The notes under the pieces are model-generated. The model saw nothing but the letters and a program-made list of their open reading frames with translations, was not told where the DNA came from and ran no database searches. Shown piece after piece: positions 1-12,125 of a DNA stretch of 64,000 bases; position 1 is the stretch's first letter; every line of letters begins with the position of its first letter. The DNA lies in contig NC_067202.1 of assembly GCF_000699445.3 (NCBI RefSeq), positions 10,225,458 through 10,289,457 on the forward strand. Reading direction: 5' to 3'. The DNA comes from Schistosoma haematobium. Taxonomy: Eukaryota > Platyhelminthes > Trematoda > Strigeidida > Schistosomatidae. A program made the position numbers and the translations under genes.

Positions 1-804
1 CCATCACATGGTAAAATTTCAGCTCCAGTTATTTCGATATCAGTTTGAAATCAGTCTGTGACCAATATAATTGGTTTAGAATAGCTCACACCAATCGCTA
101 ATGTTAAATGAACAAGTTATATGTAAAATAGTCTGTGATTAAAATTTAGAATATCCCAACGTTGAAATTATTTAAATTTCAATCGTCGACATCATTTCAG
201 TATGATACTGATATTTTATGTCTTTTACATAGTGAGCGCCCAGTTTCTAACAAATTATTCCTTCGAATTTTGAAGAATGCTCATTGTTATATACTCAAAA
301 CCAAGTAAAATGTTGAGGTGTATGTTGTCAGGTTCAACCAGTCTCTCTCAATAAGTCATTAGTAAATGTTATAATAGACCTGGTTACTTCTTCAGTCCAC
401 GAGTCGTATTTTCTTGTACCAGATCACTTAGATATATAATTCAAGTAAAAACCAAGTCTTTAAGTTACGTAATTGATTTTAATAAACCTTATTGACATAT
501 AATTTAAATTCATGAGTCAATTAAAGCTAGATCACCATAGAAAACCTGGAAGCACTGAACGGCCGTTTCATCCTAGTGTGGGACTACTCAGGACTTCTAA
601 AGAATCCAACTATCAAAATTACTATAATATCCACAAAATCCTCTCTCTGAATATAATTTAAAGTTAGTAAATGATTACTTTTCACAAAATTGACATATCG
701 CGACCATTAAAGAATATTTACTACTTAAGGGAAAAAAACTCGTATTATGATAGGACTATAATTGTTATAGCATTTTGTTTACCTTGAAAAATGTGGCATT
801 TTAC
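1..804. other. Intron or 3' flank of the EFHB-like gene
   Basis: This stretch follows the last exon I can find for the minus-strand EFHB-like gene. That exon ends at a splice donor, so at least one further exon should lie here or to the left of the window. I looked for a continuing reading frame on the minus strand and found none with a believable acceptor. Apart from the SINE tail at 486-600 it is AT-rich sequence in which I see nothing. Confidence 0.5.
486..600 (-). repeat. SINE tail fragment (schistosome tRNA-derived SINE)
   Basis: Read on the minus strand, this matches from memory the body and tail of the abundant Sm-alpha-type schistosome SINE, including GGCCGTTCAGTGCTTCCAGG and the conserved AATTGACTCATGAATT stretch. 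The tRNA-like head expected just upstream (above 600) is absent, so this is a 5'-truncated copy. A longer copy of the same type is at 12126-12325. The family match is recalled, not searched. Confidence 0.65.
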
Positions 805-971
805 CTTAGGTACTAATTTATCAAGTTGAAGGCTTTTTTCACCAAGGATTTCCCAATTATCTGTATTAATTAATCCATTAAGATTACCAGTGTATATGGA
901 ATTTGCTGTTGTCCAATGATGAATATTTGCTTGAATAGCACGTTGAAGACGACTGCGGACATTTTCAGTAT
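805..971 (-). CDS. EFHB: EFHB-like gene, last exon found
   Basis: The acceptor AAATAATAG|AT supplies two bases that turn the G left by the previous exon into an Asp codon. Then 55 codons run to donor CCTAAG|GTAAAA. It encodes TENVRSRLQRAIQ...TTANSIYTGNLNG and ends LDKLVPK. By position this is the region after the EF-hands. The exon is 167 nt and no stop codon is reached, so the true C-terminus lies further left. Confidence 0.7.
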
Positions 972-3900
972 CTATTATTTAAAAAAATACATTTCAATAA
1001 AATTAACTATTGATAGTCATTTCTAAGGACTTATATTTGTTTGGCATATATTGTTGGCTAACATAACTCAGTCAACTAGTGAATAAAGCGCCTGTGTTTG
1101 AAACAATGAGTACAGGATTAGAATCTCAACGTACCAACGATACCATGATATCAATGAATCAATCTGACAAACCTTAAAACGCCTGGGTTTCCAATTTTAC
1201 ATTAATCCACTATTCAAAATATAAATCTGAATATATTTCTGATCAAAAATCAGAATGAATTGAAATCCAATCAACAATGAAATGAATGATAAACAAGAGA
1301 AAGTGATTAAGCGAATAGATTTCTTTTGGGGACGATTTCATTCTTAAAGCTGCGAGTTGCCAATAAATAAAGTTATTTAAAAACCTCATTATTGATAAAA
1401 GATAATTTTGTTCATAAACTACCCGGGTATTTCTAAAATATTAGAAATCTTGATGATAACCTGCTCCGAGAAGAATTTTTTGAAGTTCTAATGAGAAATC
1501 ATGACCACTTGATTTCAACCAAGTGTATAGAATGAAACAAATAATTGGTTTTTTCATTTTTTCTTTTACTCATAAACTGAAGATATGAACGTGAACTTTT
1601 GAGTGTTAGCCGACTCACTGATCTGAAAGAGTCGTATTAGCTTCAATACATGAAAGTTCCATTCGGATAGGAACTACATTCTCATTACTTTTTCTGGATG
1701 TCAACATTTTCTTCAACTGAACAAATCTCTATCTAATCATGTTAATTCTTGATAGAAATTATTATTACAAGCTTATAAACTTAAAATTTATTCATGCACT
1801 AACTTAATCAAAAATTGCTGAATAAATTGGCGGGTAAGCAATCAACCTACTGTAATAATATTTCCTAACTTGAAACAATAAGGAGTAAATACATTTTTAC
1901 CATAATAGTAGGTTTAACATTATCATCCTGATCTTTCACAGTTCAAGAATGTTTGGATATGATAGCGCATGCCTTTACCACTTATCCTTATTAGATACTC
2001 GCTCTTAAAATACTATTCTGTGATATTGATCAGTTTAGTTGTCTTTTTTGAAGCATAACTGCTCTTCCTTTCTTCATACTTCGGGACTTTTTATAGCGTG
2101 TTGTTGTGTAGTGCTTGTTCGATTTATCGGCAAGACAATAATTAATGGACGAGTCAATCAGAAGTGTTTGGGGAATTTCAAGATCACGGAGTCAATTTCA
2201 GTACTTGATGCTCACGTACGATCGGTTCACAGTGGATTTGAGAGAAAACGTGATAATTGAGCAACTACAACAAATGGGACTACTAAAAAGTTCCTTCATT
2301 TGTGATTGTGGTAATCAAATGACTTATGAACCTTGTGCGGACTACCGTAATGGTGTTGTCTTCCGATTTAATATGTGACGGAGGAAGAAGTCTGCTAGAA
2401 TATGATTTTTTGGCTCGATCAAGATCAAGACTATGGTAAACTATGACTGAATAAAAAAAGCACCCGTAACACTGACTGCTACCGGGTACTACAATATATA
2501 CAGGTGATTGGAGAGTGTACAGATACTTACATAGACTTGATTATTTGCATCGTGTCGTTATCCACAAGTGATATTTTTTGAGCCTAACAACCGGAGTGCA
2601 CACAAACACTATTGAAGCTATGTGGTTGAGGCTGAAAGGGTTTTTGCGACCTTATCATGGCTCCAGATGCCGACTATTATGAAGCCATATGGATGATTCC
2701 CTCTACCATATGCATTGCGATTTAAGAACCTCTGAACCTCTTTCGAACCTTAACAAGTTTTTAAACCATGTAAAAGAAGTGTATTCACTTTAATTCTTTG
2801 GTTTTGTATATATTTTTACTCTACACTAGGCGTTTTCTGATTGGCTAATATTTGTCAAGGTCACTTAAGGTTCGTTCAAAGGTCGTCCATAAATTATAGT
2901 CCCGCAGATTTATCTAGTTGTATCAAATCGGCTTTTATATTAGAAATAACTTCCGTAACGATATTTTCGTCACCAACTTATATAAATCACATTTACCTAG
3001 TCAAAAAATAATCTAAGAATTTAAGATAACATGATGTCCATTATTTATAAGGTAAAGAATGAATATTAACTCAACCAAACTAATGATATACGACAAGAAC
3101 ACCTCAACTGTTGGAAAAGCACGCTAACACAGATCTCTTACAAAATAGTTTTTGCTATTCTTTTAGAAATTTAAAATCATGGTGCATCAGGTCCTTGTGT
3201 AAAGTCACTCATTCATCTAAAAAAAACCAGATAAAGCAAGCTGCGTTGAATATGTTGGCAAAAATCATTAAGGACTTATCCATTCCTGGTTTGGTATAGT
3301 AATAATTCAAACTGCGAAACTAATACTTTTGGGTTATTATTACTACCACATGGAACTATACTTTAATGAAATACTTTTCGAACTTAACGTACCCTCATAA
3401 CATTCTGGTTTAACAATACTACTATTATTATTACTAGTAATAGTAGTAAAACCAGAACAGCAATTTCGCATAGATTTATCATTATTCCAATTCAATAATT
3501 CACTTAATTTACACCAATCAATTGCCCAATTAATCATATCATTCTCAATATGATAATGTTTCTCATTATTTATATTGTTCGCTTTATTATGCTTTATACA
3601 TTCTTTAACATGTTCAATCATTTCATTTGACGCTGGTACTGTGATTAAATCAAATAAATGTTCTGTTAACTCTTCATCTAATGGTACTTGAAAATGATTA
3701 AAAATTTGACGTGCATCAATCATTGGAATAAGATTCGACTAAAGTTTTTTTGGAAAAAGAAAAAAAAATATATGTACATAATTACTTCGGTGCTAGAAAC
3801 TCATGTTTACTTAACTTAATATTCAAGACTGAGTGAAAACAAGGTATGTGTGTACATGAAATCTAATGTATAGGTTATATTATTATTTTCATAACTATTG

Positions 3901-6900
3901 ATTATCATAAACTCTTAGGGAATAAAGAACAAGTATGCTTTCTTTCAACTTACAACTTATTAGGCTCATAACTCCACTATCTTTTAGATAACACAGTTTA
4001 TTTTCGTCAAATCAATTGGATTAGTAGCTCAATGAAAAATGCTGTACTTGTCATATCTCCATTTGTGAAACAAAATATTCTCGAGTTAATCCAAAACGGC
4101 AATAAGAGCACCTTTCTGAGAAAAAGCTTTATAAAAGATTGGATTTTCTTCTCTTGTTCCGAAATCGGCAATCAGTAGACGAGGTGGGGAAAATTAGTTC
4201 ACAGAAAGTCTGGGCTTGTCTAGAGAGGTCGCGTGACGTCTATAAAGACAACCAGTCACCTCACATCCGAAGTCACGAACGATATATTTCTGAGGAGGCA
4301 TGCGTTGGAGGAGGTAAAAATGTCTGAGCTAAGGTGTCTGTGCCTGGGGCAGAAAGATAAATTTACAAATTTGGTTCTTGGAATTATACTTTCTTACCAG
4401 TCTCAGTTTTCTAATTTCGGATAGGGGCTTTAGTATTATTTAGGAAGCATTTATTGCGAATAAGTCGGACCCCCGAATCCAATGCTCACTGATTACATTT
4501 GTTTAAAATTGGGTGATGATGAAATTAGTTTTCTAAAGTATCGCGCTTTCTTCAAAACTCTCAGATCTTGATTTCAATACCCAAAAACGTCGTCCGTAAA
4601 ACTACTAGTTAGTCTCAATCTATTGTGTAATAGCTGTCCGTTGCTTTCTAGACTTCACTAGTTCTCCTGATGTACATTTTGGACAAAATTCCTTCCCAAG
4701 CTGTAAAATTCCCTGCAAAATGCTTTAGTGATTTTACCATATACATATGCTTAAATGAAACAATTAGAAATACGATTAAAACGCAATTCCAATAGTAACA
4801 AGAGGTACAAATGCTACAATGAAAGGCAGGGCACTTGTGCTCTCTAACACATCAGGCTAGGGAGTATCCACTTGCATGAAATATAGATTCAGAGTTTTCA
4901 GCCTTAATGACAGTGGTCTTTTTTAACTTGTTATAGCCGATTATAAGCAGTCCCTTAAATTTATAAAAACACATAGACCTCAACGAGAAATATTTGCAAG
5001 TACGTTCAATTGTTGCATACTGTTTCAAACAGAAAACAGACTTTTACCGAATTTAGAATAACAAATATTTTTCATTTATAAGTTGTCTTCACTGATTACA
5101 AAAGTAAGATGTGATCAGATATTTTTCAATGATTTTTCATTCCCTTGACTGGATGAATTATTTCTAAAGCTTTATCTCTTTAAATAAAACCTCTGAAAAA
5201 TTGGTGAGATAGAGCAAAAAGATGACTAGGGAGTTTATCAAGGGTATAACATTCAGGTCATTCACTATTCGGTAAAATTGGATGGTATTGGATAGAACCA
5301 GTCCGTTTTTGAATAAAAAAGGACTGATTATCATGTAAAGTGTTGTATTTTAAACTATGTAAAACAACACAGTCAAACTGGATGCACAAACAATGACAAC
5401 ACAGTTATTGATAACATTCACTCAAATTGCATTTTGACAACACAAACTACCAATTAATTGTGGCCGAATTTCTGAAAACTTCCGTTGATGGCTGTGTTTA
5501 ACTACATCTAATGAGAGCTTCATGGTTTATCCATTCAACACAGATAAAGCAACACCACTGATATTCTTTCTCTGTGATAAATCCTCTTCAACCAGTCAAA
5601 TAATTAGGTTGTGACGAATAATTTTCATACAACTTAAGCTTTATCACAGTTACTTGATACGAAATTACAACAGAGAATCCACTGTTACTCATTATATCCT
5701 TCTGTTAAGATTTTCATAAAGATCCTTTTATTTTATTACTGAATTTCATCATAGATTTATACCAGTTGAAACATCGTTGCCAATCACGAAGCATTATACA
5801 TCTATTTTGTCCTTCCTCCGAATAGTAATTCAAACCATAGCCTTTATACCACTGGAACAGAATCTAATAATCTGTTTTTTTAATTTCAATCTATTTGTAG
5901 TATAGACCAGTGATTAATCATTGTCTTACTCCCGATATCACTGAACTCCATTGATCATCTCAAAAACATGTCTAGAAGCAAGTTCCTAATGTACTGGTGA
6001 AATCAATAAGTAATCAAAACCACGTACGTCTTCACTGACTTACCTTATTAGCTAGTTGACAAAGAGTGGCGATAATTTCTGGTCCATGTGTGTAATGTGC
6101 TTTTCTAAGAGCATGATGAATAACCGACATTATTAATTTGAACCTATCACTGTACTCTGTGTATTTTTTCTTGTTGAATTCACTTTGTTTATCAATGCTA
6201 CTGTCGTCAGTATATAATCCAGATATATTTCTTGGTAATAAACCATTTAGTAGCTGGCCAACTGTAATATCATTAGTTTTATTAATTAACCCAAATATAT
6301 GATCATCAGGAATTTTCATTGTATCACGTATTCTATTTTTAACAATCAGAATATAATGTCATATGATTAGTCATGAGCCACTTCATTATTACCAATGCGA
6401 ATAAGCAAATAAAAATAATAAATATTACTTTTATAATACTTGTTCTTCATTTGTTTCCTGTTCAATTCATACGGAAACTGGGATACCTAACTTACTTTAA
6501 CTATTCATCACATCAATCATAGTTATTCTCTTTGAGATATAAATTTTCAGTTAACTATATACATCACAAAGTATCGAAAAAATTGGTTAACAGATGAAGA
6601 CCAAAACACATACTGTTGCTCCTAATACCGTCTGATGTTACTTTGATAAGTAAACTGAGTTAACACATGCGATTGTAATGTTCAGTATTCCTCGTTATCT
6701 AATTTGTCATCTGATGAATCTAAAGATGGATTTAAAATAAATAACCTCATGTAAAAAGTTAACGTATGAAGTATGCCTAAAAGTCTCGAATCATTTCACA
6801 TTGTCAGTACAATATTGCTAACACTTCAAAATAAGAAAGGCAAACTACGTACACACACATTTCGACTTGCTAGATTCAGTCACCTTGTCCTGAACATCAT

Positions 6901-9900
6901 TTCATTCAAGTTTTTACTGGTTATTCCTCAAAATTACGTTGGAAGGACGCTTGAGGCGGCCAAACTAAGTCATGGGATCATTCCATGAATTTGCTGATTG
7001 TTGAACTCGAATGTTTGCAAAGGTGTAGATGTTTTATCTCCGACACGATCAATGATAGTGATCAATGGTCGCAAAATGTGGGTGGGATATAAGCAGAGAT
7101 AGATAGTGGCTAGCTGTGGAATCCAGGACGCGCGTTTCGTTCGAGAATTCGCTCTAGATTTCATTACTAGCCACCATCCATCTCTGTGTACATTGCTTGG
7201 GACTTACTGGCAATATCGAGACGATCTATGCAGGATGCATATATATGTCAAAAAGAGACTGATCAGTTTCTGTCCTAACACATCAATGGGAAGATTCAGG
7301 CAGCCAATACAAATAAAGTATATGAGATGGTTTAAAATCTACCACAGTGGCACAGACGGATAGGTTCTTATCTCTCCACTAGATCTTCAGTTTCAATAAT
7401 GTTTTACATATTTCCCATATACCTTACTAGTTTCATCTCACTGTGTCCATATGGTACAGCGATTCAGTCGAATGTTTGCTTGAACTAGGTATTATGTTAT
7501 TTCAGCTTACTGAATGATCGATATTTCAGTTATTGTCAACTAAAAATGCCACAGTGCGATAGATGTTCGAAGGGTGCAAAAGTCATCAATTTATAAAAAT
7601 AGACTAGTGGCCTCAAATTATTCTTTACAGCATAAAACGTCTAATCACTAACTTTGTATTGTAACTAACTAGTGGTTTGCTCAATAAACAAAAGTTATTG
7701 ACGCAGAATGGTGAGGGTGATATTTTGTTAGAATTCCTAATTAAATAACTAAAACCTGCTACTCATCTCAAGTATATTTGTGTTTTGTTTAGAGGCATTT
7801 TGATAAACATAGCTAAGATTTATTTGAAATATTCTCTGTAACCTTATTTCTTTCTTAAAACAACATATACACCTTAAATTAAACGATCACTTGGTCCTCC
7901 AAAATATCATGTACCAGTTTAAACATATCACAATGTTGTCTCGAAATATCAGCAAATACTTGCGTTTACTCTAAAGCTCAGGTGTAATAATAAAATAATT
8001 ATATATATACTAGAACGTGCTTCAGTTACGAGATCAGATAGTGAGCTTTGGACCAAATAAATGAAATTTATAAAAAGCACTTTCAGATGAAAATTTCCAG
8101 CACAATAAGGCATATAATTTACTATTTAAATCATATGACATTTATGGAAAATTCATTTCCCTCAGGTTTTTATTGAAATCATCAATCAATGGATAGTCAC
8201 TCTAACCGTTGAAGCTACCGTTTGTTTGCTTCAGTTATTTCAATGACTTCCCTATAGTGTTTTTTTTCTCTTAAAATGCATTAAGAGAGATATAACACGA
8301 GGTCAGTTCATTTTGAATTTTCCCCACTATTCCAATACAGTTAATGCGCTTTAAAAATGGAATCACAAGGGAAATACCTATTGCTTCGTACGTAACTATT
8401 TCATAATACACAGTAGTGTTTGAAAAAAATAACTTACGGATCTCTAACTTTACCCAAAATATCACCATGCTTCATTTTGTGATCACTTTGTGTTTTGTTC
8501 ATAATGGCTATGTTCTGATTGTTAGAATCACTAAACGTCCAATTCATAGCTCGACCTACGTGTATTCCACGTGGGTCACAATTTGTATGCATACCAAATA
8601 CTTGTTTATCATTAAAACTTGGTGTGTTGATAATTGTAATTAAAAAAAGCAATATGATCAGTAGTAATGTTTATTTTAACAATAAAATTATGTGAAATGT
8701 CCCTGAGGTTTTTTATCTACGCAGCTAAATAAATTAAGGATTGAAAAGATCCTCAAAATCGATATATTTAGTTAGATAAATTATATCGAAGCATATTGTC
8801 AGACGATGACTAAAAGTAAAGCCTACAAGTATTTTCTCCCGTAGAACACTCGTCAATCTACATTTGGATGTCTATATTCCTTCCTAGGGCTTGAACCCGG
8901 AAAGACATATCGATTCAGTGCCAAACTTAGCAACGTGAAGCGATAACTCCTTGTAATTATTCACCACAATGAGTACCTACAAAATATCTCAGTAATTGGC
9001 TACTCCAATGCATGAAAACTTTCCGGGATGATTTTAAATAGGTGATTCATCATCTAATCTATAACTTATGGGCGTGAAAAACTGATCTCAATGTTTTATT
9101 TTCTGTGTATATTGGTGTACAGCACCTCATGTGCGATATCAATTGAACGCGTTGGTCTTCACGTCGTATGTGCTACGAGCTTACTTTAACCGACAAACTA
9201 CTGAAGAAAAGGTAGTAGTAGTGAACAACACCGACTATTCAGTAATGTGTACCCTGGGATTTAAAGTCTCACAGCGTGCATATTGCCTTTGGATTACTTA
9301 AGTTAAATCCAGAGCATCATATTTCTAATGCCATTCATTTCACAAAACAACATGACGACCAACCACTTGCCTCATTTATAATAGTCTTACTCGCAATACG
9401 GTTCACCTCCACCAGTCGAAAATTCACACCAGAACCTTGGAAATTTATCTCAACATTAATCACCACTGAGTCCATGATTATCTTTTAACTCGTCAGTTCT
9501 AGACTAATGACAAATTATGAGTTTGCGAAATTCAGTAATAGTTCAAGTTTTTCATGGTTCGATTTAGTATTCGCTTATTTAATTAGCAGTGCGTTGTAAT
9601 CCTTTTATCAAAATAAAGCACATATGAAGGTGATATTTAAAGTCATATATTTAACTTTAATTACTCAGTTGTATGCTTCTACATTTTACCTCTTAAATAA
9701 ATCACAGGCGTCAGGAACTTATAATAAAAATCTGATCTTTGTTTCCAGAAAACGTCCATACACCCTTCTTCACAGTTTGCTTTTTATTTTACCGCTCACG
9801 CAACTAGTTTAATAAACTGTCACTTGAGGCTTTACCTCATTTTTTGTCAAATAAGGTGCTATTGCAAATTTGTGGTACACATTTAAATGACTGGTTACCA

Positions 9901-11612
9901 TTAGTCCTACGTTCATTTTTATTCGTAAATGCCAAATCAACATAGATTTACGTAGTTGTAGATAGTTTAAAAAAAACCTTGACCCTAAGTTACATTTCAG
10001 TTGTCACTTGTTACCAAGACGCATCTAGAGTGCTGAATGGATTGATGCCCTCTTAAATATCTGGACCCAAGTGAACCAGTCTCACAATCTGTGACTTTGC
10101 CAATGAGCCATTTGAACTACAGAGGACCTCCTGTGAAACTGAGGTATTTGCATTGATTAACAACTGAACTGATATCATTTTTATATTTGTATCGGATTGG
10201 GTGATGACTGCATTTTACGGATAAAACTCCAGGTAAGCCACTTGTATGGAGCTTAGATTAAGAATATCTTTTCGATTACATATGAGAACCTAACATCAAA
10301 ATATTTCATGTGATAGCAAGTTACTTGAATTAGTGGTCAAGCTGCAACATTATTTGCAGAATTTAATTGGCATCAAAGTAGGAGACAAACATGAAATTAT
10401 TCACCACTCAGTAATCAGTCATTATAAAATGAAACTTATCTTAGTTGAGAGCCATGATGATAAAGATACAATTAAGGAGTTATATTTCCTCGATTATTTT
10501 ATATTTTTAAGAGATGTATACCTCATAAACTCACTAATCCATACATGTTTTAACAGTAAACATTATTTGCAGATATGCAATTTGACTAACTTTTTATAAT
10601 TTCTATGCGCCTGCTCACCAGGGGATAAATGTTTATGCGAAATGAGATAATGTTGATGATTCTCTAATTCTTCATTTGTAATATCAATACGTTTTCTTCG
10701 TGGGTTTATTAAATCTCCGGCTCTTTCCCCTAGATAAATGAGAATTCCGGTTACATTCTGGTAACATAGCAATCAAGATGATGGCATTAACTTTGTGACA
10801 CAACAGTACTTGATTTCTTGTGAGACTCTCTATACTTAAAATGAGGTCATGAAAACAAACAACCGGATCCATTTTCTTGCTTAACTTGATCTTCGATGCA
10901 AAGATGATTTCATTTGACAAGATAAGTCAGCAATTATAAAAATAAAGTTTTATCTAATATTATTGTTAAAATATCGTAATTGCATGCTTCCTTTTTACTC
11001 AAGCTGAGCACACTTGTATGTTTTAACCTTTATGGTCATTTAACTTTTTGTCTGATTGAACAGGATAACTAAGCTGTCATTGTTGTTGAAGAGTACCTTT
11101 TTCTCTAATATATCCAATTATTGTATATAGTTTCAAAAATTAAACTGACATTCCACTTTGAAGATGAACATAAAACAGTAGGACATAAGTGAAGTTAAAA
11201 AGACCATACAATGAAGGTGAACGGATATTGTTCATCATGTCAGTCTATTCTTTAGATTTAACAGATCAATAAATCAGTTTTTATTTTGTGTCCTAATAAC
11301 AAATTACAACACCCAAGGTAAATATTTTTTTCTAATTTTTAGTAAACGTAAACAATGTAGACCTCGCATGTTCACTCATCACTACCTTTTTACGATCAGT
11401 ACATTTATTTAATTATCACGTTGACTTTACCTTTTTCATATATCATTCCAAATGTTGTTTTATATTTATCCAAATGAGGTGGTAAATCTTGTATGGATGA
11501 ACATCCAAGCGGCCGTTTTTTAGTTGAATCATATATTGCTTCCTGATTTCTCGTAATTATTTCACTTAATAAAGTTTCTTTTGTTGGTCTAATTAAATCC
11601 ATGATTTCAGTC
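805..11612 (-). CDS. EFHB: EFHB-like (CFAP21-like) axonemal protein, six internal exons
   Basis: Six minus-strand exons join in phase: 11431-11612, 10591-10729, 8438-8617, 6044-6332, 3393-3738 and 805-971 (1303 nt, about 434 residues). Junction phases 1, 2, 2, 0 and 1 are all compatible, which random frames would not give. From memory, vertebrate EFHB has the same order of landmarks: an RPTK...YDSTKK.PLG block, an SH...PGEQ.R.Y block, an FG..T..D.RG block, a DTM..P.DH.FG block, and then a C-terminal EF-hand pair. All of these are seen here. EFHB/CFAP21 is known as a microtubule inner protein of ciliary doublets, fitting a fluke with ciliated larvae, flame cells and sperm. The N-terminal and C-terminal exons are not found, so the model is partial. 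The EF-hand loops look degenerate. Identity rests on remembered family motifs; a protein search would settle it. Confidence 0.8.
972..3392. other. EFHB-like intron carrying a Merlin remnant
   Basis: Intron between the 3393-3738 and 805-971 exons. It contains the decayed transposon at 2040-2900. The rest (972-2039 and 2901-3392) is AT-rich; the plus-strand frame at 3111-3299 has no splice context or motif, and I regard it as chance. Confidence 0.6.
2040..2900 (+). mobile_element. Merlin-type DNA transposon remnant
   Basis: A plus-strand frame at 2145-2378 has a zinc-ribbon-like half (CDCGNQM) followed by broken frames. At about 2598-2655 there is HTNTIEAMWLRLKGFLR, which matches the C-terminal catalytic block of the ISXO2/Merlin transposase family (the Glu of IEAMW would be the third acidic residue). 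Stops and frameshifts separate the two parts, so no intact transposase exists. TTATGGACGA...CAATCAGAA..CG-type sequence occurs near 2141-2180 and, inverted, near 2830-2895. A related stretch lies at 13895-13930, so these may be element ends. Merlin elements are known from schistosomes. Confidence 0.6.
3393..3738 (-). CDS. EFHB: EFHB-like gene, exon with degenerate EF-hands
   Basis: A long T-rich tract and TTTAG precede the exon, which begins in phase 0 (SNLIPMIDARQIFNHF) and runs 115 codons plus one base to donor GAGG|GTACGT. The order helix, DEELTEHLFDLI, Asn/His-rich insert, INWAIDWCKLSELLNW follows the family's EF-hand pair. The acidic loop residues (DxDxDG pattern) are missing in both hands. 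The reading frame continues open to 3343, past the donor, but the next exon joins in phase at 3393, so I place the exon end there. Confidence 0.75.
3739..6043. other. EFHB-like intron, no recognised content
   Basis: Intron between the 6044-6332 and 3393-3738 exons. AT-rich; short frames near 4139-4424 overlap each other and show no motif. I see no repeat, RNA gene or exon that I can support. Confidence 0.5.
6044..6332 (-). CDS. EFHB: EFHB-like gene, exon with DTM..PDDH.FG block
   Basis: The acceptor AAAAATAG|A gives one base that completes Pro, then 96 codons, then the consensus donor AAG|GTAAGT in phase 0. It encodes IRDTMKIPDDHIFGLI, a Ser/Asn/Lys-rich spacer, and a helical stretch VIHHALRKAHYTHGPEIIAT that would be the first helix region of the C-terminal EF-hand pair. 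Confidence 0.8.
6333..8437. other. EFHB-like intron with an interspersed repeat
   Basis: Intron between the 8438-8617 and 6044-6332 exons. It contains the repeat at 6960-7375. Nothing else is recognised; the sequence 7400-8437 is AT-rich. Confidence 0.5.
6960..7375 (+). repeat. Interspersed schistosome repeat (GGACGCGCGTTTCG type)
   Basis: The stretch around 7106-7160 contains GTGGCTAGCTGTGGAATCCA and GGACGCGCGTTTCGTT, which I recall as a very common interspersed motif of schistosome genomes. It is locally GC-rich against an AT-rich intron. The class is unknown to me. Frames on both strands (7106-7363 +, 6970-7164 -) cross it but look like chance. Confidence 0.4.
8438..8617 (-). CDS. EFHB: EFHB-like gene, exon with FG..T..D.RG block
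   Basis: The acceptor CACCAAG|T has a poor pyrimidine tract, but it is the only AG in range and gives the right phase. The exon is 180 nt (1 + 59 codons + 2) and ends at the consensus donor CC|GTAAGT. It encodes FNDKQVFGMHTNCDPRG and ends in GKVRDP, where the Pro codon is completed by the first base of the next exon. The weak acceptor is the least certain junction of the model. Confidence 0.75.
8885..8945 (-). repeat. tRNA-like (SINE head) fragment
   Basis: On the minus strand the sequence CCGGGTTCAAGCCC fits a Pol III B-box with T-arm pairing. Upstream of it, TTGCTAAGTTTGGCACTGAATC could be a decayed D-arm/A-box. There is no full cloverleaf, so this is at best a SINE relic. Confidence 0.35.
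10035..10150 (-). repeat. Possible tRNA-derived SINE head
   Basis: On the minus strand AGTTCAAATGGCTCATTGG resembles an A-box, and GGTTCACTTGGGTCC about 30 bases on could be a degraded B-box. The spacing fits a tRNA-related SINE head, but both boxes are imperfect. Confidence 0.3.
10591..10729 (-). CDS. EFHB: EFHB-like gene, exon with SH..SPGEQ block
   Basis: The acceptor TATCTAG|GG supplies two bases that complete the Gly codon begun by the 11431-11612 exon. The exon is 139 nt (2 + 45 codons + 2) and ends at donor AAAAA|GTTAGT. It encodes RAGDLINP followed by LISHKHLSPGEQAHRNY. The SH...PGEQ.R.Y motif sits at the expected place between the PLG block and the FG..T..D block. Confidence 0.75.
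10730..11430. other. EFHB-like intron, nothing recognised
   Basis: Intron of 701 bases between the 11431-11612 and 10591-10729 exons. AT-rich, with no motif or repeat seen. Confidence 0.5.
11431..11612 (-). CDS. EFHB: EFHB-like gene, exon with YDSTKK..PLG block
   Basis: The exon follows a strong acceptor (a T-run then CAG) and ends at donor AAAAAG|GTAAAG. Length 182 nt: one base completes the previous codon, then 60 codons, then one base carried on. It encodes RPTKETLLSE, then EAIYDSTKKRPLG, then YKTTFGMIYEK, the best-conserved stretch of the family as I recall it. An ATG lies three codons in, but the acceptor and the phase show that this is an internal exon. No further 5' exon was recognised above 11612. 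Confidence 0.8.
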
Positions 11613-12125
11613 CTGAAAAAAATTAAGATGAATAAACATAACTAAACTGGGTTAATTTGAATCCAAATATGTCGCAATATTTAAAACTACTCAATGAGTG
11701 AAACTGCTCTACTTCTTAGCGATTTTTTGTAAACAGTGTTCATTGCCATGTCATTAATAAATGCTGACATTTGTAGTATGTGCGTTGTCAGTTAGCATAT
11801 ATTCAGCTGATAGGTTTGCGGAAATTATTAAGAATTATGGCTGGGTTTTATCACAGATTCGTGTAAGCTCGGCAGATATTACAAACCAAAGAACACTGTA
11901 CACCCATTTGGTTGTAATATATGACTAACCAACAATTTCCACTCACGATAGTAAGCTCACCATATTTAGTGACCTATCTTTTAGTTACCCATAGTTCAGA
12001 GATGTAAAATGCCAATTACTTGTGGTTGTTGTAAATCCTTCATTCTTGACGCTTGGTCTCGTCGGCATAAAAATGTACTTGATGCACCACTCTGTAGTAC
12101 ACTTGACACTTTATAAGCAGTATAG

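Larger units (their letters stand above)
8618..10590. other. EFHB-like intron with tRNA-like fragments
   Basis: Intron between the 10591-10729 and 8438-8617 exons. Two weak tRNA-like pieces lie at 8885-8945 and 10035-10150. The rest is AT-rich and unremarkable. Confidence 0.5.

Noticed and set aside
1..50. A further EFHB exon at the left edge, minus strand (frame containing TDIEITG)
   Set aside because: A stop lies just upstream in that frame and no AG acceptor separates it from the coding-like stretch.
3343..3723. A single-exon gene of 126 codons starting at the Met at 3723
   Set aside because: The acceptor at 3739-3740 and donor at 3391-3392 with matching phases show that it is an internal exon; the last 16 codons are intron.
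7106..7363. Plus-strand frame of 85 codons as a gene
   Set aside because: It crosses a recognised interspersed repeat and has an overlapping frame on the other strand; no domain is visible.
10563..10772. A small gene of 69 codons on the minus strand
   Set aside because: Its core is the 10591-10729 exon of the EFHB-like gene; both ends of the frame are intron.
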